Part shown: positions 18,465 to 28,386 of the stretch, piece after piece | How the letters are laid out: every line of letters begins with the position of its first letter | How positions within the stretch are numbered: position 1 is the stretch's first letter | Origin: Chitinophagaceae bacterium | GTDB taxonomy: Bacteria > Bacteroidota > Bacteroidia > Chitinophagales > Chitinophagaceae | Length of the DNA stretch: 64,000 nucleotides | Assembly: GCA_020403425.1 (NCBI GenBank) | Contig: JADBXR010000014.1 | Span: 29,308-93,307, forward strand | Reading direction: 5' to 3' | The notes under the pieces: model-generated | Told to the model about the DNA's origin: nothing | The model's input: only the letters and a program-made list of their open reading frames with translations | The model's database searches: none | Made by a program: the position numbers and the translations under genes

Positions 18465-20474
18465 CTGAAACAAAGCCTGTTCATATTCCTTTTCTGCTGC
18501 CAGCTATTCCCGTTGTTTGCCCAAACCGATACGGTTTCTTTTAACGGGGGACCGATCACCATCAGCCACGACAGCCTGCAATGGCAAAAAATCAGCACGA
18601 ACAGTGACACCTATTATACAACAGGATTCATATTAAGGAATTCCGCTACATACGACCAGGACCTGGTGCTGGGGTTCCCCAAAAGCGGGGTCATCGCTGT
18701 AACCATCGACAATGGTCTGGTAAAACAACAGCTGTTTACAGGATCCATGTTACCCTTACACCAGCGAAGTCACCCGAGCAACAGCAATGTGGTCAGGTTC
18801 ATCCTCCCACGCGATGCGGTATTCAGGATCTCCATCCGCAACAGCCCCATATACAGCATCTATCAGCCAAAAAAAACAGACCTCAGACTCCAACCTACCA
18901 CTGGTTTTGAACAACAGGATACGCGAAGACTTTTCTGGCAAGGTATTTTCCTGGGCACTATCCTGGTAATGGCTTTGTACAACCTGTTCATTTTTTACGG
19001 GGTGAGGGATGTAAGTTATCTCTATTATGTATTAAGCATTGCCGGGCTTGGCCTTTATCTGGCTTTTTATTACGGTTTTGGTATTGAATACCTCTGGCCT
19101 AGTTTACCTCGCTGGGATACTTTCTGTTATACCATTATAGTTCCCTTTACCAACCTGGCACGACTACTGTTTACCAAAAGTTACCTACGTACAGATATTT
19201 TGATGCCGCGGTTGAACCGAATCATTCATATACTGGTCATTGCCTGTGGTTTACTGATGGTAACTGGTATGGCCACATTCATCACTGATATCGATTTTCT
19301 AAACTCGCTGATCACTGTAGTTGGCCTGGTAGGAACACTGGTGTTGGTACTGATGCTGGTAGCAGGGTTGGTAGCATATTATACGGATCGCTATGAGCCT
19401 GCCAAATATTTCATTACGGCCAATGCCCTCCTGGTGATCGGTGCCATCCTTTTTATCCTGCGCGAAATGGGTTGGTTGGAAGACAATTTTTACACCCGTT
19501 ATTTTGTACAGATCGGCTTTGTAATACAGGTCATCGTCTTTGCCCTGGGTCTGGCCAGCCGCTATAACCAGACACGCCTGGAACTAACACAGCAGAGGAT
19601 TGAGAAAGAAAGGATGGCACTGGAAACAGAACGGGAGAAAAAACAATTGATTGAACAGCAGAAACAAGAATTACAGATTCAGGTAGAGCAACAAACCCAG
19701 GATCTGAAACAACAGAATATCACGCTGGAAGCAACCATTCATGAACTGGAAGATTCCAAGAACAAGCTGTCGCAACTGAATAGCGTAAAAGACAAGCTTT
19801 TCTCCATTATTTCACACGACCTGCGCAATCCGCTGGCCACCATGCAGTCATTCCTTAAGCTGATTACCCAGCACCATGAGAAGTTGAATGAGGAAGAAAA
19901 AAAGAAACTGGTAAAAGAAGCGCAGGGATCTCTTGATTACCTGAATGAGCTACTTTACAACCTGCTGCAATGGAGTAAAAGCCAGATGCATTTGTTAGAG
20001 TTCAAACCAGAGCAACTACCCGCCAAAACCGTAATTGAAAAGAATGTACGCCTGCTTTATCTCCAGGCTCACATGAAGCAGGTACAAATTCACACGCATC
20101 TGGATGAGGGGTTGCTGTTGTTTGCAGACAGGGAAATGCTTGACTTCATCATCCGCAATTTGCTTAGTAATGCCATCAAGTTCAGTCATAAGAACAGTAC
20201 CATAGAAATAGTGGTCAAGTCCATACCCGCTGCTATAGAAATACAAGTGATAGATGAAGGTGTTGGTATGAGTGAAGAGACCAAACAACAATTGTTACAG
20301 GCAAGTTTAAGTAATTCAAGACGCGGTACCGCTAAGGAACGCGGTACCGGGCTCGGGCTCCTGATCTGTAAAGAATTCATTGCCCGTCACAACGGGGAAC
20401 TGGTTATTGAACAGCGCAATGGTAAGGGAAGTGTTTTTAAGGTGATCCTGCCCGTCTGGTTTTCACAGATATGA
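18465..20474 (+). CDS. 7TM-DISM sensor histidine kinase
   Basis: About 669 residues. In order: signal peptide, extracellular 7TMR-DISM-type sensor domain (about 25-150), seven membrane segments (about 155-365), a Gln/Glu-rich coiled coil (about 370-440), HisKA with the phosphorylated His in SIISHDLRNP, and HATPase_c with NLLSNAIKFS, DEGVGM and GTGLGLLICKEF. The start is unusual. A full signal peptide is encoded upstream of the first TTG (18513), but no ATG, GTG or TTG precedes it in frame after the stop at 18456. CTG at 18465, followed by KQSLFIF, looks like the true start or a mutated ATG. It pairs with the divergent LytTR regulator. Confidence 0.88.
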   Translation: MKQSLFIFLFCCQLFPLFAQTDTVSFNGGPITISHDSLQWQKISTNSDTYYTTGFILRNSATYDQDLVLGFPKSGVIAVTIDNGLVKQQLFTGSMLPLHQRSHPSNSNVVRFILPRDAVFRISIRNSPIYSIYQPKKTDLRLQPTTGFEQQDTRRLFWQGIFLGTILVMALYNLFIFYGVRDVSYLYYVLSIAGLGLYLAFYYGFGIEYLWPSLPRWDTFCYTIIVPFTNLARLLFTKSYLRTDILMPRLNRIIHILVIACGLLMVTGMATFITDIDFLNSLITVVGLVGTLVLVLMLVAGLVAYYTDRYEPAKYFITANALLVIGAILFILREMGWLEDNFYTRYFVQIGFVIQVIVFALGLASRYNQTRLELTQQRIEKERMALETEREKKQLIEQQKQELQIQVEQQTQDLKQQNITLEATIHELEDSKNKLSQLNSVKDKLFSIISHDLRNPLATMQSFLKLITQHHEKLNEEEKKKLVKEAQGSLDYLNELLYNLLQWSKSQMHLLEFKPEQLPAKTVIEKNVRLLYLQAHMKQVQIHTHLDEGLLLFADREMLDFIIRNLLSNAIKFSHKNSTIEIVVKSIPAAIEIQVIDEGVGMSEETKQQLLQASLSNSRRGTAKERGTGLGLLICKEFIARHNGELVIEQRNGKGSVFKVILPVWFSQI

Positions 20475-20556
20475 GGAAAATCATCTTTTGTACAGGCAGC
20501 AAATTTTAAATTGCCTGCAGCCACATGCGTTATTACCCCCATGATGGTAACCTTGT

Positions 20557-21621
20557 ATGAATGATACTGTTGTTTCGCTTTCGAAAAGACATGCATTTTC
20601 GGCCCACACCATTCTGTACTGGCGCATCATTCAAGTACTGGTATGGCTGATAGGCGCCGCTATGTTGTTAAGCCTTTTTCTAAGACCCAGGCTCGGTTTA
20701 CTGGTCTTTTGGAATATCCTGATCCCGGTGGCACCCGCTTTGTTTGTTTTGGCAACCGGCATCTGGCGCAATGTTTGTCCGCTGGCCATTACCAATCTGT
20801 TACCCAGGCATTGGGGACTCTCGCAAAGAAAGAAACTCAGCGCCAGACAGTTGGGCATGCTGAACCTGGCCAGTGTGCTGCTGCTATTCAGTATTGTACC
20901 GCTGCGTCACGCTGTTTTTAATACCAATGGCGTTGCCACCGGTCTGCTGATCATTTCACTGGCTTTTATGGGTGTGGTACTTGGTTTCTTCTACGAATGG
21001 AAAAGTGCATGGTGCTCCGGTCTTTGTCCGGTTCATCCGGTTGAGAAACTGTATGGCAGCAATGTTGCCTTCAGTGTTCCCAATGCACACTGCGATAAAT
21101 GCATGAACTGCGTGGTACCCTGCCCGGATTCTACTCCGAATATTCATCCGTCGGCCTCTGTAAAGACCATTTACCATAAACTCAGCGGCTGGCTCATTGT
21201 GGGAGGACTTCCCGGTTTTATCTGGGGTTGGTTCCATGTTCCGGATAACCGGTACATCGCGGGTATCAATGCGTTTCCGGGCGTGTATGAAATGCCGTTG
21301 ATGGGCATGCTGCTCACCCTGTCGATCTATGCGATCTTTGTAGAACTGATCATCCCTGGTCATGAAAGAAAACTCAGTGGCCTGTTTGCAGCGGCCGGGG
21401 TTTCCTGTTATTACTGGTACCGCATACCCGCTTTACTGGGCATGGGCAGTTTTGAAGAAGATGGTGTACTGATCGATCTCAGCCATTCTGTTCCTTTCTG
21501 GATAGTGCGCGGTATTACCGTTGCGGCAGCCCTGTTCTTCTTTTACTGGCTGTTGATCCGTCCTTCCAACAAACACAGCTGGGCCATCCGGCCACCCTAT
21601 GCCAGTAAGACCTTGAAATAA
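20557..21621 (+). CDS. Membrane 4Fe-4S protein (NosR/NapH-like)
   Basis: A 354-residue membrane protein with about seven hydrophobic segments. A cytoplasm-facing loop around residues 150-195 carries WCSGLCPVHPVE and then a ferredoxin-type cluster motif CDKCMNCVVPCP, arranged as in NapH/NosR-like electron-transfer proteins. It may pass electrons between a quinone pool and an unknown partner. No nitrate or nitrous-oxide reductase genes are present, so the process is unknown. It stands alone on the plus strand and is convergent with the pyruvate phosphate dikinase gene; a hairpin repeat lies between them. Confidence 0.75.
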   Translation: MNDTVVSLSKRHAFSAHTILYWRIIQVLVWLIGAAMLLSLFLRPRLGLLVFWNILIPVAPALFVLATGIWRNVCPLAITNLLPRHWGLSQRKKLSARQLGMLNLASVLLLFSIVPLRHAVFNTNGVATGLLIISLAFMGVVLGFFYEWKSAWCSGLCPVHPVEKLYGSNVAFSVPNAHCDKCMNCVVPCPDSTPNIHPSASVKTIYHKLSGWLIVGGLPGFIWGWFHVPDNRYIAGINAFPGVYEMPLMGMLLTLSIYAIFVELIIPGHERKLSGLFAAAGVSCYYWYRIPALLGMGSFEEDGVLIDLSHSVPFWIVRGITVAAALFFFYWLLIRPSNKHSWAIRPPYASKTLK

Positions 21622-21623
21622 AA

Positions 21624-21677
21624 CCGCGCCTTTGCGTCATTGCGGGAACATATACTCGCAAAGGCACAAAGACGCGG
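21624..21677. repeat. Palindromic intergenic repeat, copy A (terminator-like)
   Basis: Left arm CCGCGCCTTTGCGTCATTGCG (21624-21644) and right arm 21657-21677 are inverted with 17 of 21 positions paired and a 12-base loop. It sits between two convergent genes, where a bidirectional terminator would be expected. The same words recur at 33429, 35532 and 50040. Confidence 0.7.
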
Positions 21678-21780
21678 GTTCTGCAGCATCCGTGTTTGCC
21701 CGAATCCGGGTACTACCTCATACAAAGCACGAGAGCCGGAAACTATTCCGGCCCCCATGTTGATACCCGGCGAATCTCAC

Positions 21781-24549
21781 TTACGCCTTTACTTTTCCAT
21801 ACATAACGGCTGCCTGTGCTGCTGCCAGTCGCGCAATAGGTACGCGGAATGGTGAGCAACTAACATAGTTCATACCGATACGATGGCAGAATTTAACACT
21901 TTCCGGATCGCCACCATGTTCTCCACAGATACCCACTTTCAATTTGGGTTTGGTTTTCCGTCCGCGCTCTGTTCCGTCTTTGATCAGTTCTCCTACACCG
22001 TCCTGGTCAATGGTCTGGAAAGGATCGTCCAGCAAAATTTTCTGGTCCATATAGTTGGGTAAGAATCCGCCCACATCATCCCGGCTGAATCCAAAACTCA
22101 TCTGGGTAAGGTCATTGGTACCAAAGCTGAAGAAGTCGGCTTCGATCGCCATCTTATCAGCCATCAGTGCAGCCCTTGGTATTTCTATCATGGTACCATA
22201 GAGGTACGGGATGGTTTTCACTTTCAGTTTCTCACATACTTCTTTGTATACCCTGTCAACGATGGCTTTCTGGTGTGTCAGCTCGTTCACGGTGCAGGTA
22301 ACCGGCACCATGATCTCAGGAAAGGCTTTCTTACCCGCTTTCACCAGCTCTGCTGTTGCCTCGAGTATGGCACGTATCTGCATTTCGGTGATCTCGGGAT
22401 AACTAACACCCAAACGTACACCGCGGTGGCCCAGCATCGGGTTGTTCTCGTGTAAGGCCAATACCCTTCTGCGTAAAACACTCATGCTGATACCCAGCTC
22501 CTTGCTCAGCTGTTGCAGTTTCTCTACATCATGTGGCACGAACTCATGCAGTGGCGGATCCAGTAAACGGATGGTCACCGGGTTGCCCTTCATCACCTGC
22601 ATGGTGTCTTTGATATCTTTTTTCACGAACACGAACAACTCATTCAGCGCTTTTCTTCTCTCAGGTTCTGTCTTGCTCATGATCATCTTACGCAACAGGA
22701 ACAGGGGCTGCTCACTGCCCTCTCCATAGAACATGTGTTCTGTCCTGAACAGGCCAATACCCTCTGCACCAAATGCCATGGCCTGTGCCGCATCCTGTGG
22801 TGTTTCTGCATTGGTACGCACACCCATCAGTTTGGTCTTGTCCACCAATGCCATCAGATTCTGGTAGGCTTTGTTCTTGTTCAGGTCTATTGCCACAAGT
22901 GGTATACCTCCTTCATATACCAGTCCCTTGGTTCCGTTCAGGGTGATCACATCACCTTCTTTCACTACGGTACCGTTTTTGGCTTTGAAGGTTTTGGTGT
23001 CCGCATGTATTTCAATGTCGTTACATCCTACGATACAGCATTTACCCCAGCCACGTGCAACCAGTGCAGCGTGAGAGGTCATACCACCCTTGGTTGTCAG
23101 GATCGCCTGCGATTTGTGCATACCATCCACATCTTCGGGTGAGGTCTCTTCACGAACAAGGATCACTTTCTCTCCCTTGCGTGCCCACTCTACCGCTTCT
23201 GCAGAGGAGAACACCACTCGGCCCTGTGCACCACCCGGACCTGCAGGCAGGCCTTTGGCGATGGGTTTGGTGACCGCTTCCACTTTGGGGTCAAGCATGG
23301 GCAGCAGCAGCTCTACCAGTTGGTTGGGAGCTACCCGCATGATGGCTGTTTTGATATCGATCAGTTTCTCACTGTACATTTCTGTGGCCATGCGCACGGC
23401 AGCAACACCATTCCGTTTACCTACGCGGCACTGCAGCATGTAGAGTTTACCTTTTTCAATGGTGAACTCAATGTCCTGCATATCCTTATAGTGTTTCTCC
23501 AGGCGCTGCTGGTACTGATCCAGTTCTTTGTACAGCTTAGGCATCAGTTTTTCCAGCGTATCGAGATTGCGGCTATGGTCGTTCTTGGAATAGGCATTGA
23601 TGGGTGCGGGTGTTCTGATACCTGCCACTACATCCTCGCCCTGTGCGTTCACCAGGTATTCACCATAGAATTTGTTTTCGCCCGTTCCGGGATTACGGGT
23701 AAACGCCACACCGGTGGCGCTATCGTTACCCATATTACCAAATACCATTGCCTGTACGTTCACTGCGGTTCCCCACTCATCCGGAATTTTTTCGATGCGG
23801 CGGTACTCAATGGCCCGTTTACCGTTCCAGCTGCCGAACACACCACCGATACCACCCCAAAGCTGTTCCAGGGGATCTTCGGGGAAGGGTTTGCCCAACA
23901 CTTTTTTCACGGTTGCCTTAAAATCCTTCACCAGTGCCTTCAGTTCCGGAACGGTAAGATCCGTATCGGAAGTATAGCCCTGCTTGTGTTTGATGGACTC
24001 CAGTTTTTCATCCAGCACTTTGCGGATACCTTTTCCGTTCTTGGGTTCAATACCGCTGGCTTTTTCCATCACCACATCGGCATACATCATCACCAGCCTT
24101 CTGTAAGCGTCATATGCAAAACGCTCATCACCTGATTGTTTGATCAGGCCCTGGATCGTTGTATCATTCAAACCGATATCCAGTACCGTATCCATCATAC
24201 CCGGCATACTGCGACGGGCACCGGAACGTACAGAAAGCAAGAGCGGATTATCAGGATCCCCGAATTTCTTACCGGTTATTTTTTCAATAGAAGCCAGTGC
24301 AGCACTCACCTGTGCCTGCAACACGGACGGATACGTGCGTTTATGGTCGTAATAATAGGTACACACTTCCGTAGAAATGGTAAATCCCGGAGGCACGGGC
24401 AATTTCAGTTTGGGATGGCCCGCCATTTCGGCCAGGTTTGCTCCCTTACCACCCAATAAATTCTTCATGGATTCATTTCCGTCGGCCTTGCCGGCGCCAA
24501 AAAAATAGACGTATTTCTTTGTGGTACGCTTCTTTGTCATATAGTACAT
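21781..24549 (-). CDS. ppdK: Pyruvate, phosphate dikinase
   Basis: A 922-residue enzyme interconverting pyruvate, ATP and phosphate with phosphoenolpyruvate, AMP and pyrophosphate. The N-terminal ATP-grasp part starts with NLLGGKGANLAEMA. The phosphohistidine domain has GGMTSHAALVARGWG with the swivelling His near residue 460. The C-terminal TIM barrel carries the PEP-site GICGEHGGDP with its Cys. Length agrees with the family at about 880-920. An internal ATG at 24540 (MTKKR) is an equally good start. Upstream are two palindromes, including ATGACAATTGTCAT, suggesting regulation by a Crp/Fnr-type protein. The enzyme could serve gluconeogenesis or pyrophosphate-linked glycolysis. Confidence 0.95.
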   Translation of the reverse strand: MYYMTKKRTTKKYVYFFGAGKADGNESMKNLLGGKGANLAEMAGHPKLKLPVPPGFTISTEVCTYYYDHKRTYPSVLQAQVSAALASIEKITGKKFGDPDNPLLLSVRSGARRSMPGMMDTVLDIGLNDTTIQGLIKQSGDERFAYDAYRRLVMMYADVVMEKASGIEPKNGKGIRKVLDEKLESIKHKQGYTSDTDLTVPELKALVKDFKATVKKVLGKPFPEDPLEQLWGGIGGVFGSWNGKRAIEYRRIEKIPDEWGTAVNVQAMVFGNMGNDSATGVAFTRNPGTGENKFYGEYLVNAQGEDVVAGIRTPAPINAYSKNDHSRNLDTLEKLMPKLYKELDQYQQRLEKHYKDMQDIEFTIEKGKLYMLQCRVGKRNGVAAVRMATEMYSEKLIDIKTAIMRVAPNQLVELLLPMLDPKVEAVTKPIAKGLPAGPGGAQGRVVFSSAEAVEWARKGEKVILVREETSPEDVDGMHKSQAILTTKGGMTSHAALVARGWGKCCIVGCNDIEIHADTKTFKAKNGTVVKEGDVITLNGTKGLVYEGGIPLVAIDLNKNKAYQNLMALVDKTKLMGVRTNAETPQDAAQAMAFGAEGIGLFRTEHMFYGEGSEQPLFLLRKMIMSKTEPERRKALNELFVFVKKDIKDTMQVMKGNPVTIRLLDPPLHEFVPHDVEKLQQLSKELGISMSVLRRRVLALHENNPMLGHRGVRLGVSYPEITEMQIRAILEATAELVKAGKKAFPEIMVPVTCTVNELTHQKAIVDRVYKEVCEKLKVKTIPYLYGTMIEIPRAALMADKMAIEADFFSFGTNDLTQMSFGFSRDDVGGFLPNYMDQKILLDDPFQTIDQDGVGELIKDGTERGRKTKPKLKVGICGEHGGDPESVKFCHRIGMNYVSCSPFRVPIARLAAAQAAVMYGKVKA

Positions 24550-24556
24550 TTTAATG

Positions 24557-24603
24557 GTCTAAAATTAGACAGGTATCCTGCGCCGGGTTATGACAATTGT
24601 CAT
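24557..24603 (-). promoter_or_regulatory. ppdK promoter with palindromic activator site
   Basis: Two perfect palindromic elements precede ppdK: ATGACAATTGTCAT at 24590-24603 and GTCTAAAATTAGAC at 24557-24570. On the minus strand the second contains TAATTTTA (24567-24560), close to the -7 consensus TAnnTTTG. The centre of ATGAC-N4-GTCAT is 33 bases upstream of the centre of that box, about -40.5 from the expected start, as for a class II Crp/Fnr activator site. The same motif and spacing recur at 56320-56363. Confidence 0.5.
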
Positions 24604-24707
24604 GCTGTAAACTGTATTTTATCAGGTTGCGACCAGGCCAACACCTCATTTTCAGGGCAAAATGGGCCTGTTACGATTTTGTACTATAATAAGTGTGAGG
24701 ATCGCCG

Positions 24708-25781
24708 TCAATCCAGTCTTTTCAATCCCAGACCAGGTTGTTGCAGGGTATGGAGATAACCTTCTTTCAGCATAAAACCTCCGCTGACCAGGTCTTTACT
24801 CAGGTCAAAACTGCCATCGAGATCGATGTAACGGGTATGTGGACAGGAATACGCCACATGCAGTGCCGCACTGATGCTTACGATACTTTCATCATTACAG
24901 CCCCAGAACAAACCGATGGCCGCCGGCTCGGCAATGGTAGCGATATTGCGGGCGCCGAGTATACCACCGCATTTCATCAGTTTGATATTGAATACACCAA
25001 AGGGCTGTGGCAGTTGTGCCAGACGGATCGCCGTAGCTGCATCCAGCAGGCTCTCATCCGCCACCAGCTGTTTTCTGTCAGTATCGAGAAATGCCAACAA
25101 TGCGGCTTCCTGGCCGGAAGGCAGGGGTTGTTCTATCAGTTCCAATGCCAATGAGCGGGTATTTCCCAGGAATTTTTTCAGGGCAGTGCTGTCGTATCCC
25201 TGGTTGGCGTCCACACGGATCTTCATTTTCTTACCAAATGCCTGATGCAATAAGGTCACTCTTTCTATGTCTGCATCCACATCCAGCCCTGTCTTGATCT
25301 TGAGGATACGGAAGCCCTGGGCATGGTACGCTTTCGCCTCTTCCAGCATTTCTTCCGCAGGTTTGATGCCGATGGTGACAGAAGTTAGCAGAGCCTGTTG
25401 CTGCTGTCCGTAAAAAGACAATACCGGGATACCTAGCCAGGTGCAGAAAGCATCGTGTAAAGCAATATCGATAGCGGCCAATGTACCCGGTAAATGCGGG
25501 AAAAGTTTATCGGCCTCCCTGATCAACTGCTGAAAACTGCGGATATCCTTCCCTTTCAGCAGGTCCAGTACCTGAACCGACTGCAGATTGGCAAAACTGA
25601 GAGCCGGTGTTTCGCCCACCACTTCTTCAAAGGGGTTGGCAGATCCGATGCCCGTCATGCCGTTCTCCAGGGTTATCTCCAGGAAAACGATCTCCGCATG
25701 CGAACAGGTATTGTAGGCAATGGTATAAGGTTTGGTAAGGGGCAGTTGCTCTATCCAGGCGCGCACCGCTGTTATCTTCAT
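24708..25781 (-). CDS. Dipeptide epimerase of the enolase superfamily (DgcA-like)
   Basis: A 357-residue mandelate racemase/muconate-lactonizing-type enzyme. Catalytic features in order: the KIKTG lysine pair near residue 160, metal ligands in RVDANQGY, ELIEQPLP and VADES, and the second-face Lys in FNIKLMKCGG. The family includes L-Ala-D/L-Glu epimerases of murein-peptide recycling. A related enzyme, DgcA, is described as an N-acetyl-D-glutamate racemase acting with DgcN. It overlaps the upstream DUF1611 gene in an ATGA, the same pairing as dgcN-dgcA, which favours the second role, though both remain possible. Confidence 0.85.
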   Translation of the reverse strand: MKITAVRAWIEQLPLTKPYTIAYNTCSHAEIVFLEITLENGMTGIGSANPFEEVVGETPALSFANLQSVQVLDLLKGKDIRSFQQLIREADKLFPHLPGTLAAIDIALHDAFCTWLGIPVLSFYGQQQQALLTSVTIGIKPAEEMLEEAKAYHAQGFRILKIKTGLDVDADIERVTLLHQAFGKKMKIRVDANQGYDSTALKKFLGNTRSLALELIEQPLPSGQEAALLAFLDTDRKQLVADESLLDAATAIRLAQLPQPFGVFNIKLMKCGGILGARNIATIAEPAAIGLFWGCNDESIVSISAALHVAYSCPHTRYIDLDGSFDLSKDLVSGGFMLKEGYLHTLQQPGLGLKRLD

Positions 25782-26851
25782 ACGGTTCTTGTTTTCAGGT
25801 GTGAACGCAGAACAGGAATAATGGGTTCCACACCTTCTTCCAACGGCAGCAACACAGGTATGCCCAGTTCTTTTTCATACGCACGCTGAAAAGCAAACGC
25901 TTCCTCACGTGTACAATTCGAGGTATTCAACGCCAGCGCGATCACTTCCGATCCATACGCTTTGATCAATGCCACTTCTGAACGAACCGATGGGATCTCG
26001 CCCCACTCGGGCAGGTGTTCAAAATGGATGCGCTTGGGCGCATGCACCAGCACCACCAGCTTGGCATTGCCCGATACCAGGAACTCCGAACCACAGGGTC
26101 CGCTGGGGTTTCGCAGGGCAGACTGGCCCTCCAGCAATATCAGCTCGGCCTGTGTTTCTTTCCAGCAGCTCACAATAGCGTGTTCTATTTCACCGGAGAT
26201 GAAATCGTTCAGCGTGGAATCGAAAACAAATCCATACTTACCTCCCTGCAACCAGCCGGTTTGTCCGGTATAGATCATTTCTGCATGTATGCCTTCTTTG
26301 GCACAGGCCTGGCGTATCATGCGACAGGTGGTTCTTTTACCCATGGAGCAATCGGTTCCCAGTACGGCCAGTATGGGCGCTTTCACACTGAATATTTCAG
26401 CGGTCCAGAAATGCAGGTCCTCGCGTTTTTTGGGACGTCGTATATCTGTTAAACTGACTCCATGTTCCTTGGCCAGTGCCACCAGTTCGGGTTTATCATT
26501 CAGGTAATCGTGTAATCCGTTCACAATGGAAACTCCGTTTTTGATGCAGGTGCTGATGATCTGCAGAAACAACGGTGGCAAGATACCACCAACCGTAGCC
26601 ACGCCTACAATACAGTAATCGATCTTACCGGCTTTCTGCAAAGCCTCTTCTGCACTGGCGTAGATGGGCATATTCCTGTTCCGGCCATCCAGCATTTCAC
26701 CGGCATCCTTGCCCGCATGCATGCTATCGATCATACCTGCGATACGGAATCGTTCGGTTCCGCGGATCAGTCCGTGTGCTGTTTTCGCATCATCTGTGTG
26801 TAACATACCCTCGGTGATGACGAGGGCGCTGGGTAAATTCCTTTCTGACAT
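25778..26851 (-). CDS. DUF1611 P-loop protein (DgcN-like D-glutamate N-acetyltransferase candidate)
   Basis: A 357-residue cytoplasmic protein. The ATG at 26851 (MSERNLPSA) is preferred because it lies 8 bases after the upstream stop, whereas longer versions run into that gene. An N-terminal Rossmann-like part is followed by a P-loop-type motif GTDCSMGKRTT around residue 170 and a loop ALNTSNCT near residue 310. DUF1611 members called DgcN have been reported to N-acetylate D-glutamate with a DgcA epimerase completing the conversion to the L-form. Assignment rests on family recollection and the coupled epimerase gene. Confidence 0.75.
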   Translation of the reverse strand: MSERNLPSALVITEGMLHTDDAKTAHGLIRGTERFRIAGMIDSMHAGKDAGEMLDGRNRNMPIYASAEEALQKAGKIDYCIVGVATVGGILPPLFLQIISTCIKNGVSIVNGLHDYLNDKPELVALAKEHGVSLTDIRRPKKREDLHFWTAEIFSVKAPILAVLGTDCSMGKRTTCRMIRQACAKEGIHAEMIYTGQTGWLQGGKYGFVFDSTLNDFISGEIEHAIVSCWKETQAELILLEGQSALRNPSGPCGSEFLVSGNAKLVVLVHAPKRIHFEHLPEWGEIPSVRSEVALIKAYGSEVIALALNTSNCTREEAFAFQRAYEKELGIPVLLPLEEGVEPIIPVLRSHLKTRTV

Positions 26852-26859
26852 GGGTCGTC

Positions 26860-28386
26860 TTATTTTCTTTCTATGAACATACCCGGATAACGACGGGTAC
26901 TTTGTTTGTTTTGATAGACCATTTCTCCATTCACCCACACCCGTTCAATACCATCCGATAAAGCTGCCGGGTCCTGTATGCTGGAGCGGTCTTTTACTGT
27001 GGCAGGATCCAGCAATACCAGGTCGGCAAAATAACCGGGCGCTATTTTCCCGCGGTTGGCAACTCCTATATGTTCTGCTGCGAGTAAGGTCATTTTACGG
27101 ACAGCTTCTTCCATCGACAGTAATTTTTTCTCCCGCACATAATGGCCCAGCACACGGGTAAAGGAACCGAAAGCGCGTGGATGGCCGCCGATGGAGCCAT
27201 CGGAACAGATATTGGTATGTTGCCAGGCCAGGAAGCTGCGCACATCTTCATCCACCATCGATTTGCCCATGATGGTTTCCACACCGGTAACACCGGGATG
27301 CTCTTTCTTATAGGCTTCTGCTTCGGCGATCAGTGAGACCAGCGTTTGCGCAGGTGTCTCATGACGCATAGCGGCGATATCAGCGATCGTTCTTCCTTTG
27401 TACTGGGGATTAGGCGCGTACCGGAACAGGATCGACTCGTTGGGATCGAACGTGTGTTCCACCGCAAAAGACGCACTCTGCAGGTTGTTGTAATCTGTTT
27501 TGGGGAACAATACTTTCAGTGTACTGTTCCAAAAATCATAAGGATAACAATCGGCTGTTATATCAATACCTTCTGCGCGTGCCTTCTCCAGGCGGGCCAG
27601 CAGGTCCTGCGCTTTGCCCCAATCATCTTTCAGCGCGATCTTGATATGCGATACCTGCACCGGCAGTTTTGCTTCGCGTCCGATCAGGATGATCTCTTCA
27701 ATGGCCTGTTTCAGTTGTACGTCTTCGCTGCGGATATGGCTGGTGTAGCGCCCTCCATATTTTGCCGCGGTTTTAGCCAGTGCTACCAGCTCATCTTTCT
27801 CCGAAAAAAAAGCGCCGTCATATTCCAGGCCGGTAGAGAGGCCCAGTGACCCTTTCTGCATTTCCTGAGCGAGCAGGACGCACATTTTCTGGACCTCTTC
27901 GGAACTGGCTTTCCGATGCAACTCCTTTTCTCCCATCACTTCCTCACGCAAGGAGGTCTGCCCGGTATACGTGGCGATATTCACCGCAACCGATTGCGCT
28001 TTCAGCTGAGAACGGATGCTGTCGATGGGATGGCTTTCTCCATCCTGTCCCGCAACGATCAGCGTCACACCCTGATTCAGGGCGGCCAGCGCTTCCGGCT
28101 GAGAGCGGAAAGAACCCAGCAGGTGACTATGTGTATCGATAAAACCCGGTGTGAGCGTTCTGCCCTTACCGTCTATCAAAAGCTCGCCAGGCAAGGGTTT
28201 CAGCGAACCTACAGCAATGATCTTTTTATTCTGGATACGTACCGAAGCTTTTTGGGCTGCCGCACCTGTACCATCGATCACCCATACATTATAGATCAAT
28301 TGAGAAACAGGTTTGGCCTCTTTTTCTGTTGCAGTAAGCCGCAGCATCGATACCATGAGAAAAGATAACGGTAGTAAGTATTTCAT
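26860..28386 (-). CDS. Exported N-acyl-D-amino-acid deacylase (amidohydrolase)
   Basis: A 508-residue amidohydrolase-superfamily enzyme with a signal peptide (residues 1-19). Metal-binding motifs are FIDTHSHLLG near residue 86, YTSHIRSE and VSHIKIA in the middle, and the CSDGSIGGHPRAFG segment typical of D-aminoacylases near residue 380. It would remove the acyl group from N-acyl-D-amino acids or related peptides, probably in the periplasm. It is the first gene of the three-gene minus-strand set with DUF1611 and the epimerase, suggesting a pathway that funnels D-amino acids into central metabolism. Confidence 0.85.
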   Translation of the reverse strand: MKYLLPLSFLMVSMLRLTATEKEAKPVSQLIYNVWVIDGTGAAAQKASVRIQNKKIIAVGSLKPLPGELLIDGKGRTLTPGFIDTHSHLLGSFRSQPEALAALNQGVTLIVAGQDGESHPIDSIRSQLKAQSVAVNIATYTGQTSLREEVMGEKELHRKASSEEVQKMCVLLAQEMQKGSLGLSTGLEYDGAFFSEKDELVALAKTAAKYGGRYTSHIRSEDVQLKQAIEEIILIGREAKLPVQVSHIKIALKDDWGKAQDLLARLEKARAEGIDITADCYPYDFWNSTLKVLFPKTDYNNLQSASFAVEHTFDPNESILFRYAPNPQYKGRTIADIAAMRHETPAQTLVSLIAEAEAYKKEHPGVTGVETIMGKSMVDEDVRSFLAWQHTNICSDGSIGGHPRAFGSFTRVLGHYVREKKLLSMEEAVRKMTLLAAEHIGVANRGKIAPGYFADLVLLDPATVKDRSSIQDPAALSDGIERVWVNGEMVYQNKQSTRRYPGMFIERK

